DNA of 64,000 bases from assembly GCF_016862435.1 (NCBI RefSeq), contig NZ_BOMY01000034.1:372001-436000 (forward strand), given 5' to 3'. Below are positions 38,514 to 47,363 of the stretch, one piece after another (the stretch's first letter is position 1; every line of letters starts with the position of its first letter). This DNA comes from Paractinoplanes tereljensis. GTDB taxonomy: Bacteria > Actinomycetota > Actinomycetes > Mycobacteriales > Micromonosporaceae. The notes under the pieces were generated by a model. It was not told the DNA's origin. It ran no database searches and saw only the letters and a list, made by a program, of their open reading frames with translations. The translations under genes and the position numbers were made by a program.

Positions 38514-40406
38514 GTGTACGCCGTGACCGACACCGACGAGCTGCGGGGCAGCACCGCCTGGACCCGCCGCGTAGCCACCCCGCTACGGGCCTTCCTGCGC
38601 ACCGAGGCCGGCAGCGCGGGCGTTCTGCTGGCCGCCATCGTGGTGGCGATGGTCTGGGCGAACGTGGCCGACGGCTCGTACGAGAGGTTCTGGCACACCG
38701 ACCTGTCGATCCACCTCGGCGACATGAGCGTCGAGCTCACCCTGCGGGAGTGGATCAACAGTGGCCTGATGACCCTGTTCTTCCTGATCGTCGGCCTGGA
38801 GGCGCGCCGCGAGTTCGACCTGGGTGACCTGCGCGACCGGCGCCGCTTCATCCTCCCGGCGGCGGCCGGCATCACCGGCATGATCCTGCCGGTCTCGATC
38901 TTCCTGGCGGTCAACCACGGCGGGCCGGGCACGGCCGGCTGGGGCGTGGCGATGTCCACCGACACCGCCCTGGCCCTGGGCCTGCTCGCGTTGGTCGGCA
39001 AGCGGGTCCCCGACCAGGCCCGGCTGTTCCTGGTCACCGTGTCGGTGGTCGACGACCTGGTGGCGCTGATCGTGATCGCGGTCGCCTACACCGACGAGAT
39101 CAAGCCGATGCCGCTGGTGGTGGCGATCGTGCTGTTCGCGGCCACCCTGGTGATGGCCCGGCTGAAGGTGCGCACCGGCTACGCGTACGTGCCGTTCGGC
39201 ATCGCCATCTGGGGTGCGATGCTGGCCAGCGGCATCGACCCGGTCGTCTCCGGGCTCGCGCTGGGGCTGACCGCGGCCGCCTACACCCCGGCCCGCGGCG
39301 CCCTGGAAGAAGCCAGCAACGTGTTCCGGTCGTTCCGCGAGCAGCCCACCGCCGAACTGGCCCGGTTCGCCCGGGTCAGCCTGGTCCAGACGCTCTCCCC
39401 CAACGACCGGCTGCAGCGCACCTACCAGGGCTGGAGCAGCTACCTGATCGTGCCGCTGTTCGGGATCGCCAACGCGGGCATCGCGATCGACGCGCAGTTC
39501 CTGCGCCGGGCCATCACGTCACCGGTGACGATCGGGGTCTTCCTCGCGTACGTGCTGGGCAAGCCGATCGCCGTCACCGGCGTCTCGGCCCTGATCACCT
39601 GGTTGTCCCGGGGCCGGATCCGGCCGGCCGTGGGCTGGGCGTCGGTGCTGGGCACCGGCACCATCGCCGGGATCGGGTTCACCGTGTCGTTCCTGATCGC
39701 GGCGCTCGCCTTCGAGGGGCCGCTGCTGGCCGAGGCGAAGCTGGGCGTGCTCGCCGCGGCGGTGGTGGCCAGCGTGCTGACCTGGACCGAGTTCCGGATC
39801 ACGTTCATGCTGCCGAAGGCGAAGCGGGCGGTGGCGCTGCTCGGCGACACCGACCAGCTGACCGACCTGATCCCCGAGGTCGACGAGGAACGCGACCACG
39901 TGCGCGGGCCGTCCGACGCGTCGGTGACGCTCGTCGAGTACGGCGACTTCCAATGCCCGTACTGCGGCCGGGCCGAGCCGATCGTCCGCGAGGTGCTGAC
40001 CGACAACGACCTGCGGTTCGTGTGGCGCAATCTGCCGCTGACCGACGTACACCCGCAGGCGCAGATGGCCGCCCAGGCGGCCGAGGCGGCCGCCTGCCAG
40101 GACAAATTCTGGGAGATGCACGACCTGCTCCTGGCCCACCAGGACAAATTGCGGATCATGGACCTTCTTCGGTACGCCCAGGAGCTCGGCCTCGACGAGG
40201 AGAAGTTCCACGCGGACATGATGGCGGCCGGTGATGCCGGGCGGGTCGTCGAGGACGTGGAGTCGGCCGATCTCAGCGGCGTCTCCGGCACCCCGACGTT
40301 CTTCATCAACGGCCAGCGCCACTACGGCGCGTATGACGTGCACACCCTGAAAGAGGCGATCCGGCTAGCGCGCGTCCGGGCCAAGATCGCCGCGCGGCGC
40401 CGCTGA
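38514..40406 (+). CDS. nhaA: Na+/H+ antiporter NhaA fused to a C-terminal DsbA-like thioredoxin domain
   Basis: A 630-residue fusion. Residues 1-440 are NhaA: AMSTDTALALGLLALVGKRVP, the ion-binding pair VSVVDDLVALIVIA near 176-181 (two Asp), GIANAGIAIDA and GTGTIAGIGFTVSFLIAALAF. Residues about 460-625 are a DsbA/thioredoxin-like domain with the redox motif FQCPYCGRAEP near 480 and cis-Pro loop SGTPTFFING near 590. A fusion of this order is known in actinobacteria; the thioredoxin part is probably cytoplasmic or redox-sensing, and its role is unknown. The start is GTG 38514; GTG 38523 is possible. Starts 15 bases after the methyltransferase gene. Confidence 0.92.
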   Translation: MYAVTDTDELRGSTAWTRRVATPLRAFLRTEAGSAGVLLAAIVVAMVWANVADGSYERFWHTDLSIHLGDMSVELTLREWINSGLMTLFFLIVGLEARREFDLGDLRDRRRFILPAAAGITGMILPVSIFLAVNHGGPGTAGWGVAMSTDTALALGLLALVGKRVPDQARLFLVTVSVVDDLVALIVIAVAYTDEIKPMPLVVAIVLFAATLVMARLKVRTGYAYVPFGIAIWGAMLASGIDPVVSGLALGLTAAAYTPARGALEEASNVFRSFREQPTAELARFARVSLVQTLSPNDRLQRTYQGWSSYLIVPLFGIANAGIAIDAQFLRRAITSPVTIGVFLAYVLGKPIAVTGVSALITWLSRGRIRPAVGWASVLGTGTIAGIGFTVSFLIAALAFEGPLLAEAKLGVLAAAVVASVLTWTEFRITFMLPKAKRAVALLGDTDQLTDLIPEVDEERDHVRGPSDASVTLVEYGDFQCPYCGRAEPIVREVLTDNDLRFVWRNLPLTDVHPQAQMAAQAAEAAACQDKFWEMHDLLLAHQDKLRIMDLLRYAQELGLDEEKFHADMMAAGDAGRVVEDVESADLSGVSGTPTFFINGQRHYGAYDVHTLKEAIRLARVRAKIAARRR

Positions 40407-40428
40407 TTTTAAGAGCGGCCCGCCGCCA

Positions 40429-41031
40429 CTAGCTCTCGGCGGTCCGCCGCCGGCTTCGTCGTTTCCGCCAGAAGTACGCGAGGAGTACGGCGGCCGCCAG
40501 CGCGACTGCCACCACCAGATAGCGGCTGACTGTGGTGGCGATCTCCTCGAGGTGGTCGCCGGCGAAGTAGCCGGCCGTGGACCAGCAGCCCACCCAGAGG
40601 GCCGCGCCGAGCACGTTCCAGACCAGGAAGCGGCCGAACGGCATCCGGGTCGAGCCGGCCACCACGCCGTTGAACTGCCGCAGCCCCTCCACGAACCGGG
40701 CGACGACTACCATTTTGGGGCCGTGCCGGGACATGAACGACTCGACCCGGTCGAGGCGGTGCGAGGTCAGGCGTACGTACCGTCCGAAGCGCAGGAGCAA
40801 CGGCCGGCCGCCACGCCGCCCGATCCAGTAACCGACGCTGTCGCCGACGGCGGCCGCGACGAAGGCGGCCAGCGCGACCACGAAGATGTTGAGATGGCCA
40901 CGGCCGGCGTAGGCCGCGCCGGCGATGATCGCCGTCTCCCCCGGCGCCGGGATGCCGAAGCTCTCGATGAAGACGATGGTGGATATGCCGGCATAGCCGA
41001 ACCGGTCCACCGCACCGAGCAACTCGAGCAT
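40429..41031 (-). CDS. DedA family membrane protein
   Basis: A 200-residue SNARE-associated/DedA family protein with about five hydrophobic segments. Family markers are FIESFGIPAPGETAIIAGAAYAG near residues 22-44 (E-x-x-x-x-x-P-x-P-G-E), AAVGDSVGYWIGRRGG near 63, and the R-x-x-P-x-x-R/GxxxG-type VVVARFVEGLRQFNGVVAGSTRMPFGRFLVWN near 107-138. DedA proteins translocate lipid carriers or support proton-motive force. It is the last gene of the GH92-GT4-methyltransferase-DedA series and converges with NhaA. Confidence 0.92.
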   Translation of the reverse strand: MLELLGAVDRFGYAGISTIVFIESFGIPAPGETAIIAGAAYAGRGHLNIFVVALAAFVAAAVGDSVGYWIGRRGGRPLLLRFGRYVRLTSHRLDRVESFMSRHGPKMVVVARFVEGLRQFNGVVAGSTRMPFGRFLVWNVLGAALWVGCWSTAGYFAGDHLEEIATTVSRYLVVAVALAAAVLLAYFWRKRRSRRRTAES

Positions 41032-41085
41032 CTGCCCACCGTAGGCTTCGAACCGGCCGGTAACCCAGCGCAGCGGCGGACGTCA

Positions 41086-41793
41086 CTACGCCGGTTTTGT
41101 CCCGGTGAGAAGCATGGTGCGCCCGAGGACCTTGTGGTGTCGCAGCGGGAACGGCAGCGTGACCTGCTCGGCGAGCGGGGTGTACTCCTCGGTCCCGGGC
41201 GGCGGCGTGAAGTTCGGGTAGTAGGCGCGGTCGGCGAACGGGTCGACGAACACGAACCGGCCGCCGGGTCGCAGGACGCGCAGCGCCTCCCGGAGCGCTA
41301 TGCCCGATATTTCGTGAAAGGTCATGCAGCTGACCACCACGTCGAACGCGTCGTCGGGGAAGTCCAGGGCGGCGGCGTCCTGCCTGAGGAACGTCACGAC
41401 GACGCCCTCGGCCCGGGCGTTGTCCAGGCAGAGCTGCCGCGAGTACTGCCAGCTCGGCCCCCACGAGTCGACGCCGGTCACGGTCGCGTCGGCCCAGGCC
41501 TTGACGATCTTGATGCTGAGGCTGCCGCTGCCGCAGCCGACGTCCAGCACCGTGCCGCTGCCCGCACGCCGGGCGATCGTCTCGTGGATGCGCCACTGCG
41601 CGCCGCCCGGCCCGAGCCGGTAGGCGCTGCCGAGCAGGATCACCGTGATGTAGCCGAAGGCCGCCAGCGGCACCAGGAACAGCAGGAACCACGGCGAGAC
41701 GAGCGCGAACACGCACCCGGCCAGGCTGAGCACGGACAACACACCGACGGTGTACAGCCGGCCCGGCCTGAGCCAGGTGCGATATCGAGGCAT
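41086..41793 (-). CDS. Membrane-anchored class I methyltransferase
   Basis: A 235-residue protein with two N-terminal hydrophobic helices (LYTVGVLSVLSLAGCVFALV and FLLFLVPLAAFGYITVILLG), followed by a SAM-dependent methyltransferase domain. Motif I is VLDVGCGSGSLSIKIV near residue 81, then VTGVDSW, DAAALDFPDDAFDVVVSCMTFHEI and LRVLRPGGRFVFVDPF. A membrane-proximal methyltransferase beside a glycosyltransferase and DedA suggests a lipid or lipid-linked sugar substrate (inference). It is 9 bases downstream of the glycosyltransferase gene in the same operon. Confidence 0.87.
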   Translation of the reverse strand: MPRYRTWLRPGRLYTVGVLSVLSLAGCVFALVSPWFLLFLVPLAAFGYITVILLGSAYRLGPGGAQWRIHETIARRAGSGTVLDVGCGSGSLSIKIVKAWADATVTGVDSWGPSWQYSRQLCLDNARAEGVVVTFLRQDAAALDFPDDAFDVVVSCMTFHEISGIALREALRVLRPGGRFVFVDPFADRAYYPNFTPPPGTEEYTPLAEQVTLPFPLRHHKVLGRTMLLTGTKPA

Positions 41794-41802
41794 CCGCCGA
41801 GA

Positions 41803-43068
41803 CTAGGCGTCAGCGGTCGCGCGCGGGAACAGGCTGTCGAAAACGGCACCCCGGTCGAACTCCATCGCTTTCGCCCGGGCCCGGCGTTCCAGGTCGGCTT
41901 TCTCCTCCGGGGTCATCTCCAGGATCACCCGGTCGAGGGCCTCGGCGAGCCCGGTGATGTCACCCGGCTCGACGATGACCGCCGCGTCGCCGACCGCCTC
42001 GCCGGTGCCACCGGTCAGGGTGGTCACCACCGGCCCGCCGCCGGTCAGCATCTTCTCCGCGAGGGCGATGCCGAACGTCTCGACGAAGTCCGGTTCCGGC
42101 TTGGTGGGCAGCGCGTACGCGGCACACCCGCGCATGAGCAGCGTCTTCTCCTCGTCGTCGACGTCGGACAGGAAGACGATCCGGTCGTCCTCCTTGGCCA
42201 TCGCCCGCACGTGTTCCAGGGCCGGTCCGTTGCCGGCGATCACCAGTTTCACGTCGTCCCGGCACCGCATCTGCCCGTACGCGATGACCAGGTCGTAAAT
42301 GCCCTTGGCCCGGGCCACCCGGGACAGGAACAGGATGTAGCCGTCGCGCTTGAGGCCGCGGCGTTCCAGGGCCGCGTCGACCTCGGCCGGGTCGGGGTCG
42401 AGGAACGCGGCCGAGTCGATCGGCGGGTAACTGACGGTGACCCGGCGGCGGCACTGCTCGGCGAACGTGGTGCCGGAGTGCGCGTCCACCTCCTCGGCCG
42501 TCGCGATGATCTCGTCACGGGTGTACTCGGACACCGCGACCAGCTCGTCGTTGGCCAGGAACGTCGTGAACAGCACGGTGGCGGCGCCCCAGCGGCCCTC
42601 CCGCAGGCAGGACCGGATCACGTTGGTGACGTCCGAGCCGACCGCCTTCGCGATCGTGCGGACCTGCGGCGTGAACCCGGCGGCTCGGGCGGCGTTGACC
42701 GCGTCGATGACCACGGTGGTGTGCGGCACCAGGTACATCGACAGGCAGACCGTCGGCACCGGCTCGCTGAGCAGCTCGACCAGCCGGCCGGTGAGCCCGG
42801 CCAGGTGGCGGCCGTCCGGCACCCGGTAGTCGCCGACCGCCTCGGGGCGTTCGACGGTGATGCCCTCGCTGTACGGCAGCAGCCGGTCGAGCGGCTTGAG
42901 CGGCAGACCGGCCGCTTCCAGGGTGGCGATCGGCCAGGTAAGCAGCCGGACGTCGTCGAAGCCGCGGGTCAGCGCGACCTCGGCCAGGTTGCGGGCTTCA
43001 CCGGAGTGGCCGCAGATCACCGGGTCGGCCCGGACCACGATGACAAGGCGGCGGCTGGGGTGGCTCAT
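41803..43068 (-). CDS. Glycosyltransferase family 4
   Basis: A 421-residue GT-B enzyme. The N-terminal acceptor domain begins RRLVIVVRADPVICGHSGEARNLAEVAL. The C-terminal donor domain has the retaining-GT motifs GYILFLSRVARAKGIYDLVIAY near residue 243, VKLVIAGNGPALEHV, the E-x7-E segment ETFGIALAEKMLTGGGPVVTT near 335, and a following GDAAVIVEPGDITGLAEAL. The start ATG 43068 has AAGGA upstream. Donor and acceptor are unknown. It lies between a GH92 mannosidase and a membrane methyltransferase, hinting at mannose-containing glycans (inference). Confidence 0.9.
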   Translation of the reverse strand: MSHPSRRLVIVVRADPVICGHSGEARNLAEVALTRGFDDVRLLTWPIATLEAAGLPLKPLDRLLPYSEGITVERPEAVGDYRVPDGRHLAGLTGRLVELLSEPVPTVCLSMYLVPHTTVVIDAVNAARAAGFTPQVRTIAKAVGSDVTNVIRSCLREGRWGAATVLFTTFLANDELVAVSEYTRDEIIATAEEVDAHSGTTFAEQCRRRVTVSYPPIDSAAFLDPDPAEVDAALERRGLKRDGYILFLSRVARAKGIYDLVIAYGQMRCRDDVKLVIAGNGPALEHVRAMAKEDDRIVFLSDVDDEEKTLLMRGCAAYALPTKPEPDFVETFGIALAEKMLTGGGPVVTTLTGGTGEAVGDAAVIVEPGDITGLAEALDRVILEMTPEEKADLERRARAKAMEFDRGAVFDSLFPRATADA

Positions 43069-43086
43069 GGGGGTCCTTGGCGGGTG

Positions 43087-45204
43087 TCAAGAAAGGGACG
43101 GGGGTCGGAGCTGGTGGCCCCAGGTGCTCGGCTCGGGGCCGAGCTTCAAATGCAGCCGGCCGCCCCGGTGTACGTCGGCGGCGGACAGGTGGGTGGTGTG
43201 CAGGGCTTCGCCGTTGAGGGTGGCGGACTGCACGTACTGCACGGGCGGGTCGCGGTCGAGGCCGTCCACGCCGATCGGGGTCTCCCGGTGCCCGGAGGTT
43301 TCGATCACGAACTCGCTGTCGCCGGCCTGCAGCACGGAACGGCCGAAGGCGGGCGCGTTGATCAGGAAGAGGTTCTGCCCGGCCACCGGGAACAGGCCGA
43401 GCGACGCCCACACGTACCAGGAGCTGAGGCCGCCGGAGTCGTCGTTGCCCGGCAGCCCGCCCGGTCCGGTGCCGAACTGCCAGGTCAGCGCGGCCTGCAC
43501 GACCTCGGCGGTCTTGTCGGGGCGGCCGGCCCAGTGGTACGACCAGGGCGCCTCCATGTCCGGCTCGTTGTTCAGGCCCTCGAACCGGTGCAGGGCGTAC
43601 CCGGCGGCCATCTCGGCCGGTTGCGGACACTGGCCGGGCTGCTTGACCGGGTCGGCGCCGTACCCGAAGAACCGGTCGAGCATGCCGATGAACGCGTCGT
43701 CGCCGCCGGCCAGGGCGATCCGGGCGGCCATGTCGTGCACCAGGCGGAACGAGTAGTTCCACTTGCCACCCTCGTAGAACTCGGAGTCGCGCAGCAGCCC
43801 GGTGGCCGGGTCGAAGGCGTTGACCCACTGCCGGCCGCGGCGTTCCAGGTCGTCGGCGAGGCGGCCGTCGTTGAGCGAGCGGGCCACCCGGGCGGTGCAG
43901 TGGTGCGCGTACGCCAGGTCGAGGGTGTGCGTGATCGGGTGCACCACGCCGTGCTCGAAGAAGTCCTCGCCGTACATCCGGCGCAGGTCGTCGACCATGT
44001 GCACGAGCGCCCAGGACCAGTCGATGCCGGCCCGGCCGAGCGCGTGCGCGTCGGCCAGGGCGGTGTGCGCGAGGGCGCTGGCCTGCCGGAAGAACCGGTC
44101 GGCGCCGCGCGCCATCCGGTAGCCGATCGGGAAGTTGCCCTCCTCCTCGCACACCCGGATCAGCGATTCGAGGATGTCGGTGTGCCGCTCCGGCGCGATC
44201 GCGGCCAGCAGCGGCAGCTGGGTCTTGTAGATGTCCCACATGGTGCAGACGTCGAACGCGTACGGCCCGGAGTTGGGCCAGAACGGGCTCTCGTCGTCGG
44301 CCACGCAGGGTTTGATCAGCGAGTGGTAGAGCGCGGTGCCGAAGACCGTGCGCCGGGCGGTGGTGCCACCCTCCACCTGGACCTTGCCGACGTGTTCGCG
44401 CCAGCGGGCCCGGGTGCGGGTGCGGACCACGTTGAAGGCGGGCTCGCTGTCCCGGCCGCACTCCCGTTCGAGGTTGCGTTTGGCCTGCTCGTGGCCGCGC
44501 AGCGAGAAGCCCATCCGGATCTCGACGGTCTGCCCGGCCCGGATCGAGCCCATGAACAGCATGCCGAACGGCCGCAGCGTGGTGTGCCGGATGCTGTCGA
44601 AGTCGAGGCGGGTGCCGCCGTCGATGAGCCGCCGGTCGTACCAGAGCATCTGCCGCCAGCCGGGGGTGTCCGCCTCGATGTAGACCGACAGCGGCACGCC
44701 CTCCATCACCACGGTGCCCTGGGCCTGGCCGTAACCCATGCTCTCGGCCTGGGCCCGCAGCGGGACGGTGCGGCCGAGGTCGATGCCGAGCCCGCCGCAG
44801 GACAGGTCGATCACGACCCGCGCGGAGCGGTGCTCGGGGAAGGTGTAGCGGTGCACGGCGACCTTGGCGCCGACGGTGATCTCGCTGCGCACCCCGGTGT
44901 CCAGGGTGGCCGCGTAGTAACCGGCCTCGGCGACCTCGTCGTGCAGCTCCCAGGACTCCCCCAGCGCGTCCAGCGGCTGGACCATCGGGGTGACCCGGAC
45001 ATAGTTGTAATACTTCCGGATCGCCCCGGTTCCGGACTGCTGGAAGTGGGTGAAACCGGACGCCTGGAGCCGGTCGAACATCTCCTCCGGCACGCCCTCG
45101 GTGTTCTTCGCATACCGCCCGTAACCGGTCGGATAGGCACCCGAGTACGGACAGGCGGACACCATGCCGAACGGCGAGGTGGCGCCCGGATGGGTGTTGC
45201 CCAC
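43087..45204 (-). CDS. GH92 family alpha-mannosidase (5' end problematic)
   Basis: A calcium-dependent exo-alpha-mannosidase family protein. The hallmark GNDDSGGLSSWYVWASLGLFPVAG is near residue 585, with catalytic-site segments WDIYKTQLPLLAAI and GNTHPGATSPFGMVSACPYSG. GTG 45204 gives 705 residues, but the GH92 N-terminal motif DPFIGT is encoded in frame further upstream (about 45276-45291), and the frame there runs back to 45336 without any ATG, GTG or TTG. So the true start is either an unusual codon, or a 1-base frame change exists; ATG near 45313 is in another frame. No signal peptide is seen. It heads the leftward GT4-methyltransferase-DedA operon. Confidence 0.82.
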   Translation of the reverse strand: MGNTHPGATSPFGMVSACPYSGAYPTGYGRYAKNTEGVPEEMFDRLQASGFTHFQQSGTGAIRKYYNYVRVTPMVQPLDALGESWELHDEVAEAGYYAATLDTGVRSEITVGAKVAVHRYTFPEHRSARVVIDLSCGGLGIDLGRTVPLRAQAESMGYGQAQGTVVMEGVPLSVYIEADTPGWRQMLWYDRRLIDGGTRLDFDSIRHTTLRPFGMLFMGSIRAGQTVEIRMGFSLRGHEQAKRNLERECGRDSEPAFNVVRTRTRARWREHVGKVQVEGGTTARRTVFGTALYHSLIKPCVADDESPFWPNSGPYAFDVCTMWDIYKTQLPLLAAIAPERHTDILESLIRVCEEEGNFPIGYRMARGADRFFRQASALAHTALADAHALGRAGIDWSWALVHMVDDLRRMYGEDFFEHGVVHPITHTLDLAYAHHCTARVARSLNDGRLADDLERRGRQWVNAFDPATGLLRDSEFYEGGKWNYSFRLVHDMAARIALAGGDDAFIGMLDRFFGYGADPVKQPGQCPQPAEMAAGYALHRFEGLNNEPDMEAPWSYHWAGRPDKTAEVVQAALTWQFGTGPGGLPGNDDSGGLSSWYVWASLGLFPVAGQNLFLINAPAFGRSVLQAGDSEFVIETSGHRETPIGVDGLDRDPPVQYVQSATLNGEALHTTHLSAADVHRGGRLHLKLGPEPSTWGHQLRPPSLS

Positions 45205-45442
45205 CTGCGGTTTCGGCCACCACCAGGTAGCGGCCAGACCATGCGCGCGGGGCAGGTCGGTCGCTGCGGTGCCGATGAACGGATCGATGTCGTCGAGGAT
45301 CCCGGAACCATACCTACTGCGGGCCTTGCGGCGGTTTCAAACAGGTGAACTAGATGTTGATCATGTGCTGGGCTCAGGGCCGGGGGGTCGATGACCGAAA
45401 GGAGATCAGGTCGTTCCGACCACCCCCCGGACGGAGTTGTCA

Positions 45443-46411
45443 ATGGCACGAAGCTGGAAACCCCGGCTTGCCGCATTATCCGCTGCTGCCCTGGCCGGCG
45501 CACTGGGTCTGGCCGCCCCGGCCTACGCCGCCGCGCTCAGCGGCGTGTCCTGGTCGCTGTCGCAACCACAGCCGGGCGTCACCGGCGTCCGCTACACCTG
45601 GAGCTTCACCACCGCCACCGCCGGCATCATCCAGTCCGTCACCTTCACCGTGCCGGCCACCACCGCGGGCACCCCAAGCGTGGTCGACGTCTACGGACTC
45701 ACCGGCGGCAGCGCCGCCCTGAGCGGTACGACAGTCACCTACACGGTGACCGCCCCGGCCCTGGTGGCCGGCGGCACCTCGGTGCTGGTGTCGATGGACG
45801 GTTTCACCAACACCACCAACCCCGGCACCTACACCAGCACCGTGACCACCGTCGTCGGCGGCACCAACACCGACACCGCGGCCAGCAACGCGGTCACCCT
45901 CAACAGCAACACCACGGCGGTCAACGTGGTGGTGGCCCGCTCGACCGCGTTCACCAGCGACACCACCAGCTTCACCATGCTGATGGACCCGTCGGTGTTC
46001 GCGCTGTCCGACGAGACCCGCGCGGTCCACCTCGGGATCGCCACCAACGCGGCCAACGGGTACGTGCTGAACGTCAAGACCAGTCAGCAGCTCACCGGTG
46101 CGCTGCACGCCGGCAGTCACTTCACCGCGGCCACCCCCGACAGGACCACCGGGGTCTCCTCCGGCGCGTTCGCGAACGGCACGTTCGGCTACTCGCTGGC
46201 CACCACCGGGCTCGGCACCGGAACCTCGTCCCCGCTGACCTCCGGGCTCTACGTCGGATACGTCGGCGGAACCGGGGACAACGTGGTGTCGGCGAGCGGG
46301 CCGACCAACGGCGACACGGTAACCGTCACCAACCGAGCCAAGATCGACTACACCCAGCCGGCTGACAACTACAGCGCCACGGTCACCTACACGGTGGTGC
46401 CCAGTTATTGA
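45443..46411 (+). CDS. Secreted WxL-domain-like surface protein
   Basis: Start ATG 45443 with GGAG 6 bases upstream; 322 residues. A Sec signal (RLAALSAAALAGALGLAAPAYA-A) is followed by two beta-rich, Thr/Ser/Gly-rich modules. The C-terminal module (about residues 165-322) contains LGIATNAANGYVLNVKTSQQL and ends KIDYTQPADNYSATVTYTVVPSY. The same two modules recur at the C-terminus of the third gene of this operon. The pattern T-N-x-x-x-G-Y-x-L-x-V-x and the terminal ...YTxxxxY resemble WxL-type wall-binding domains of Gram-positives, but no W-x-L triplet is present, so the assignment is inference. Confidence 0.78.
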   Translation: MARSWKPRLAALSAAALAGALGLAAPAYAAALSGVSWSLSQPQPGVTGVRYTWSFTTATAGIIQSVTFTVPATTAGTPSVVDVYGLTGGSAALSGTTVTYTVTAPALVAGGTSVLVSMDGFTNTTNPGTYTSTVTTVVGGTNTDTAASNAVTLNSNTTAVNVVVARSTAFTSDTTSFTMLMDPSVFALSDETRAVHLGIATNAANGYVLNVKTSQQLTGALHAGSHFTAATPDRTTGVSSGAFANGTFGYSLATTGLGTGTSSPLTSGLYVGYVGGTGDNVVSASGPTNGDTVTVTNRAKIDYTQPADNYSATVTYTVVPSY

Positions 46412-46427
46412 TCTGCGTCGAGTCGCC

Positions 46428-47363
46428 GTGTTCGCCACCGTCCTCGCGGTGGTGGCGGGCACGGCTGTCCCGGCCGGGGCCGCCCCGGTGGTGCCGCATC
46501 CGACCACCAGCGGGTCGGCCGACTTCTCGGTGAGCACGTCGGCCGAGCCGGTGTCGCCGGGAACCGACGGCGTGGTGCGCACCCAGCTCACCGTGGCCAA
46601 CAACGGCGGGCACGACCTCACCGTCACGCTGCGCTCGGTCAGCGTGCACGCGCTGGACAACGGGCAGGCCGAGCTGACCGACGACGTCGACCCGGTCTGG
46701 TCGTCCGGGGTCACCGTCACCCCGTCACTCAAGCTGGCCGCGCACACATACCGCAGTGTCCCGGTCGCCATCACGGTGCCATCAGCGCTGCTGCCCGACA
46801 TCTACCTGCTCGGGTTCGTCGCCGAGGCGCAGCCGGTCCGGCCCGCCGACGCCGTACGCATCTACCACCGGATCGGCGCGCTGGTCACCCTGCAGCTGGC
46901 CGGCGCCCGGCAGCGGCGGCTGACGGTGACCGTCGAGCACAACGGGTTCATCACCATCGGGTCGACGTTCGACGGCGCGTTCGACGTCACCAACGTCGGC
47001 GAGGCGGCCGCGATGGCCCGCACCCAGGTGTACCTCCCCCGGGCCGGGACCCTGCAGACCGGCGACGGCATGCAGCTGATTCCGAAGGGGACCCACCGGC
47101 ACGTCGAGTTCAGTCACCGGGTACGCGGCTTCTTCCTGTTCTCCCGGCCGCAGGCCCAGGTGCTGTACGGCAACGGCACCGGCACCCTGCAGACGGTCAC
47201 CGCCGACGGGGACACGCTGCTGGTCATCCCGTGGCTCACCCTGATCCTGCTCGGCATCGTGGCGGCTGTCCTCACCGCGTACCTCATCTGGCTGCGCCGC
47301 CGCGCCCGTCGCCCGGGCCGGCACCGCGCCACCCACCAGGCGAAGCCGGCATGGGCCGGCTGA
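46428..47363 (+). CDS. DUF916/WxL-interacting-protein-like membrane-anchored surface protein
   Basis: A 311-residue protein: signal peptide (FATVLAVVAGTAVPAGA), two extracellular beta-sandwich domains (LTVANNGGHDLTVTLRSVSVHALDNGQ and LTVTVEHNGFITIGSTFDGAFDVTNVGEAA), one C-terminal membrane helix (LLVIPWLTLILLGIVAAVLTAYLIWL) and a basic tail. This layout is that of Firmicute WxL-interacting proteins (DUF916 plus DUF3324). The start is uncertain: GTG 46428 gives a leader without positive charges, whereas the frame upstream (LRRVAV) would supply Arg only from a CTG or ATT. It lies between the two genes sharing the WxL-like module and overlaps the next start by 13 bases. Confidence 0.72.
   Translation: MFATVLAVVAGTAVPAGAAPVVPHPTTSGSADFSVSTSAEPVSPGTDGVVRTQLTVANNGGHDLTVTLRSVSVHALDNGQAELTDDVDPVWSSGVTVTPSLKLAAHTYRSVPVAITVPSALLPDIYLLGFVAEAQPVRPADAVRIYHRIGALVTLQLAGARQRRLTVTVEHNGFITIGSTFDGAFDVTNVGEAAAMARTQVYLPRAGTLQTGDGMQLIPKGTHRHVEFSHRVRGFFLFSRPQAQVLYGNGTGTLQTVTADGDTLLVIPWLTLILLGIVAAVLTAYLIWLRRRARRPGRHRATHQAKPAWAG

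Noticed and set aside
40552..45348. Very long plus-strand reading frame (about 1600 codons) across the GH92/GT4/DedA region
   Set aside because: Composition is Gly/Arg/Gln/Val-rich with no recognisable domain, and the minus strand carries four clear enzyme genes in the same place; this is an antisense shadow common in high-GC DNA.
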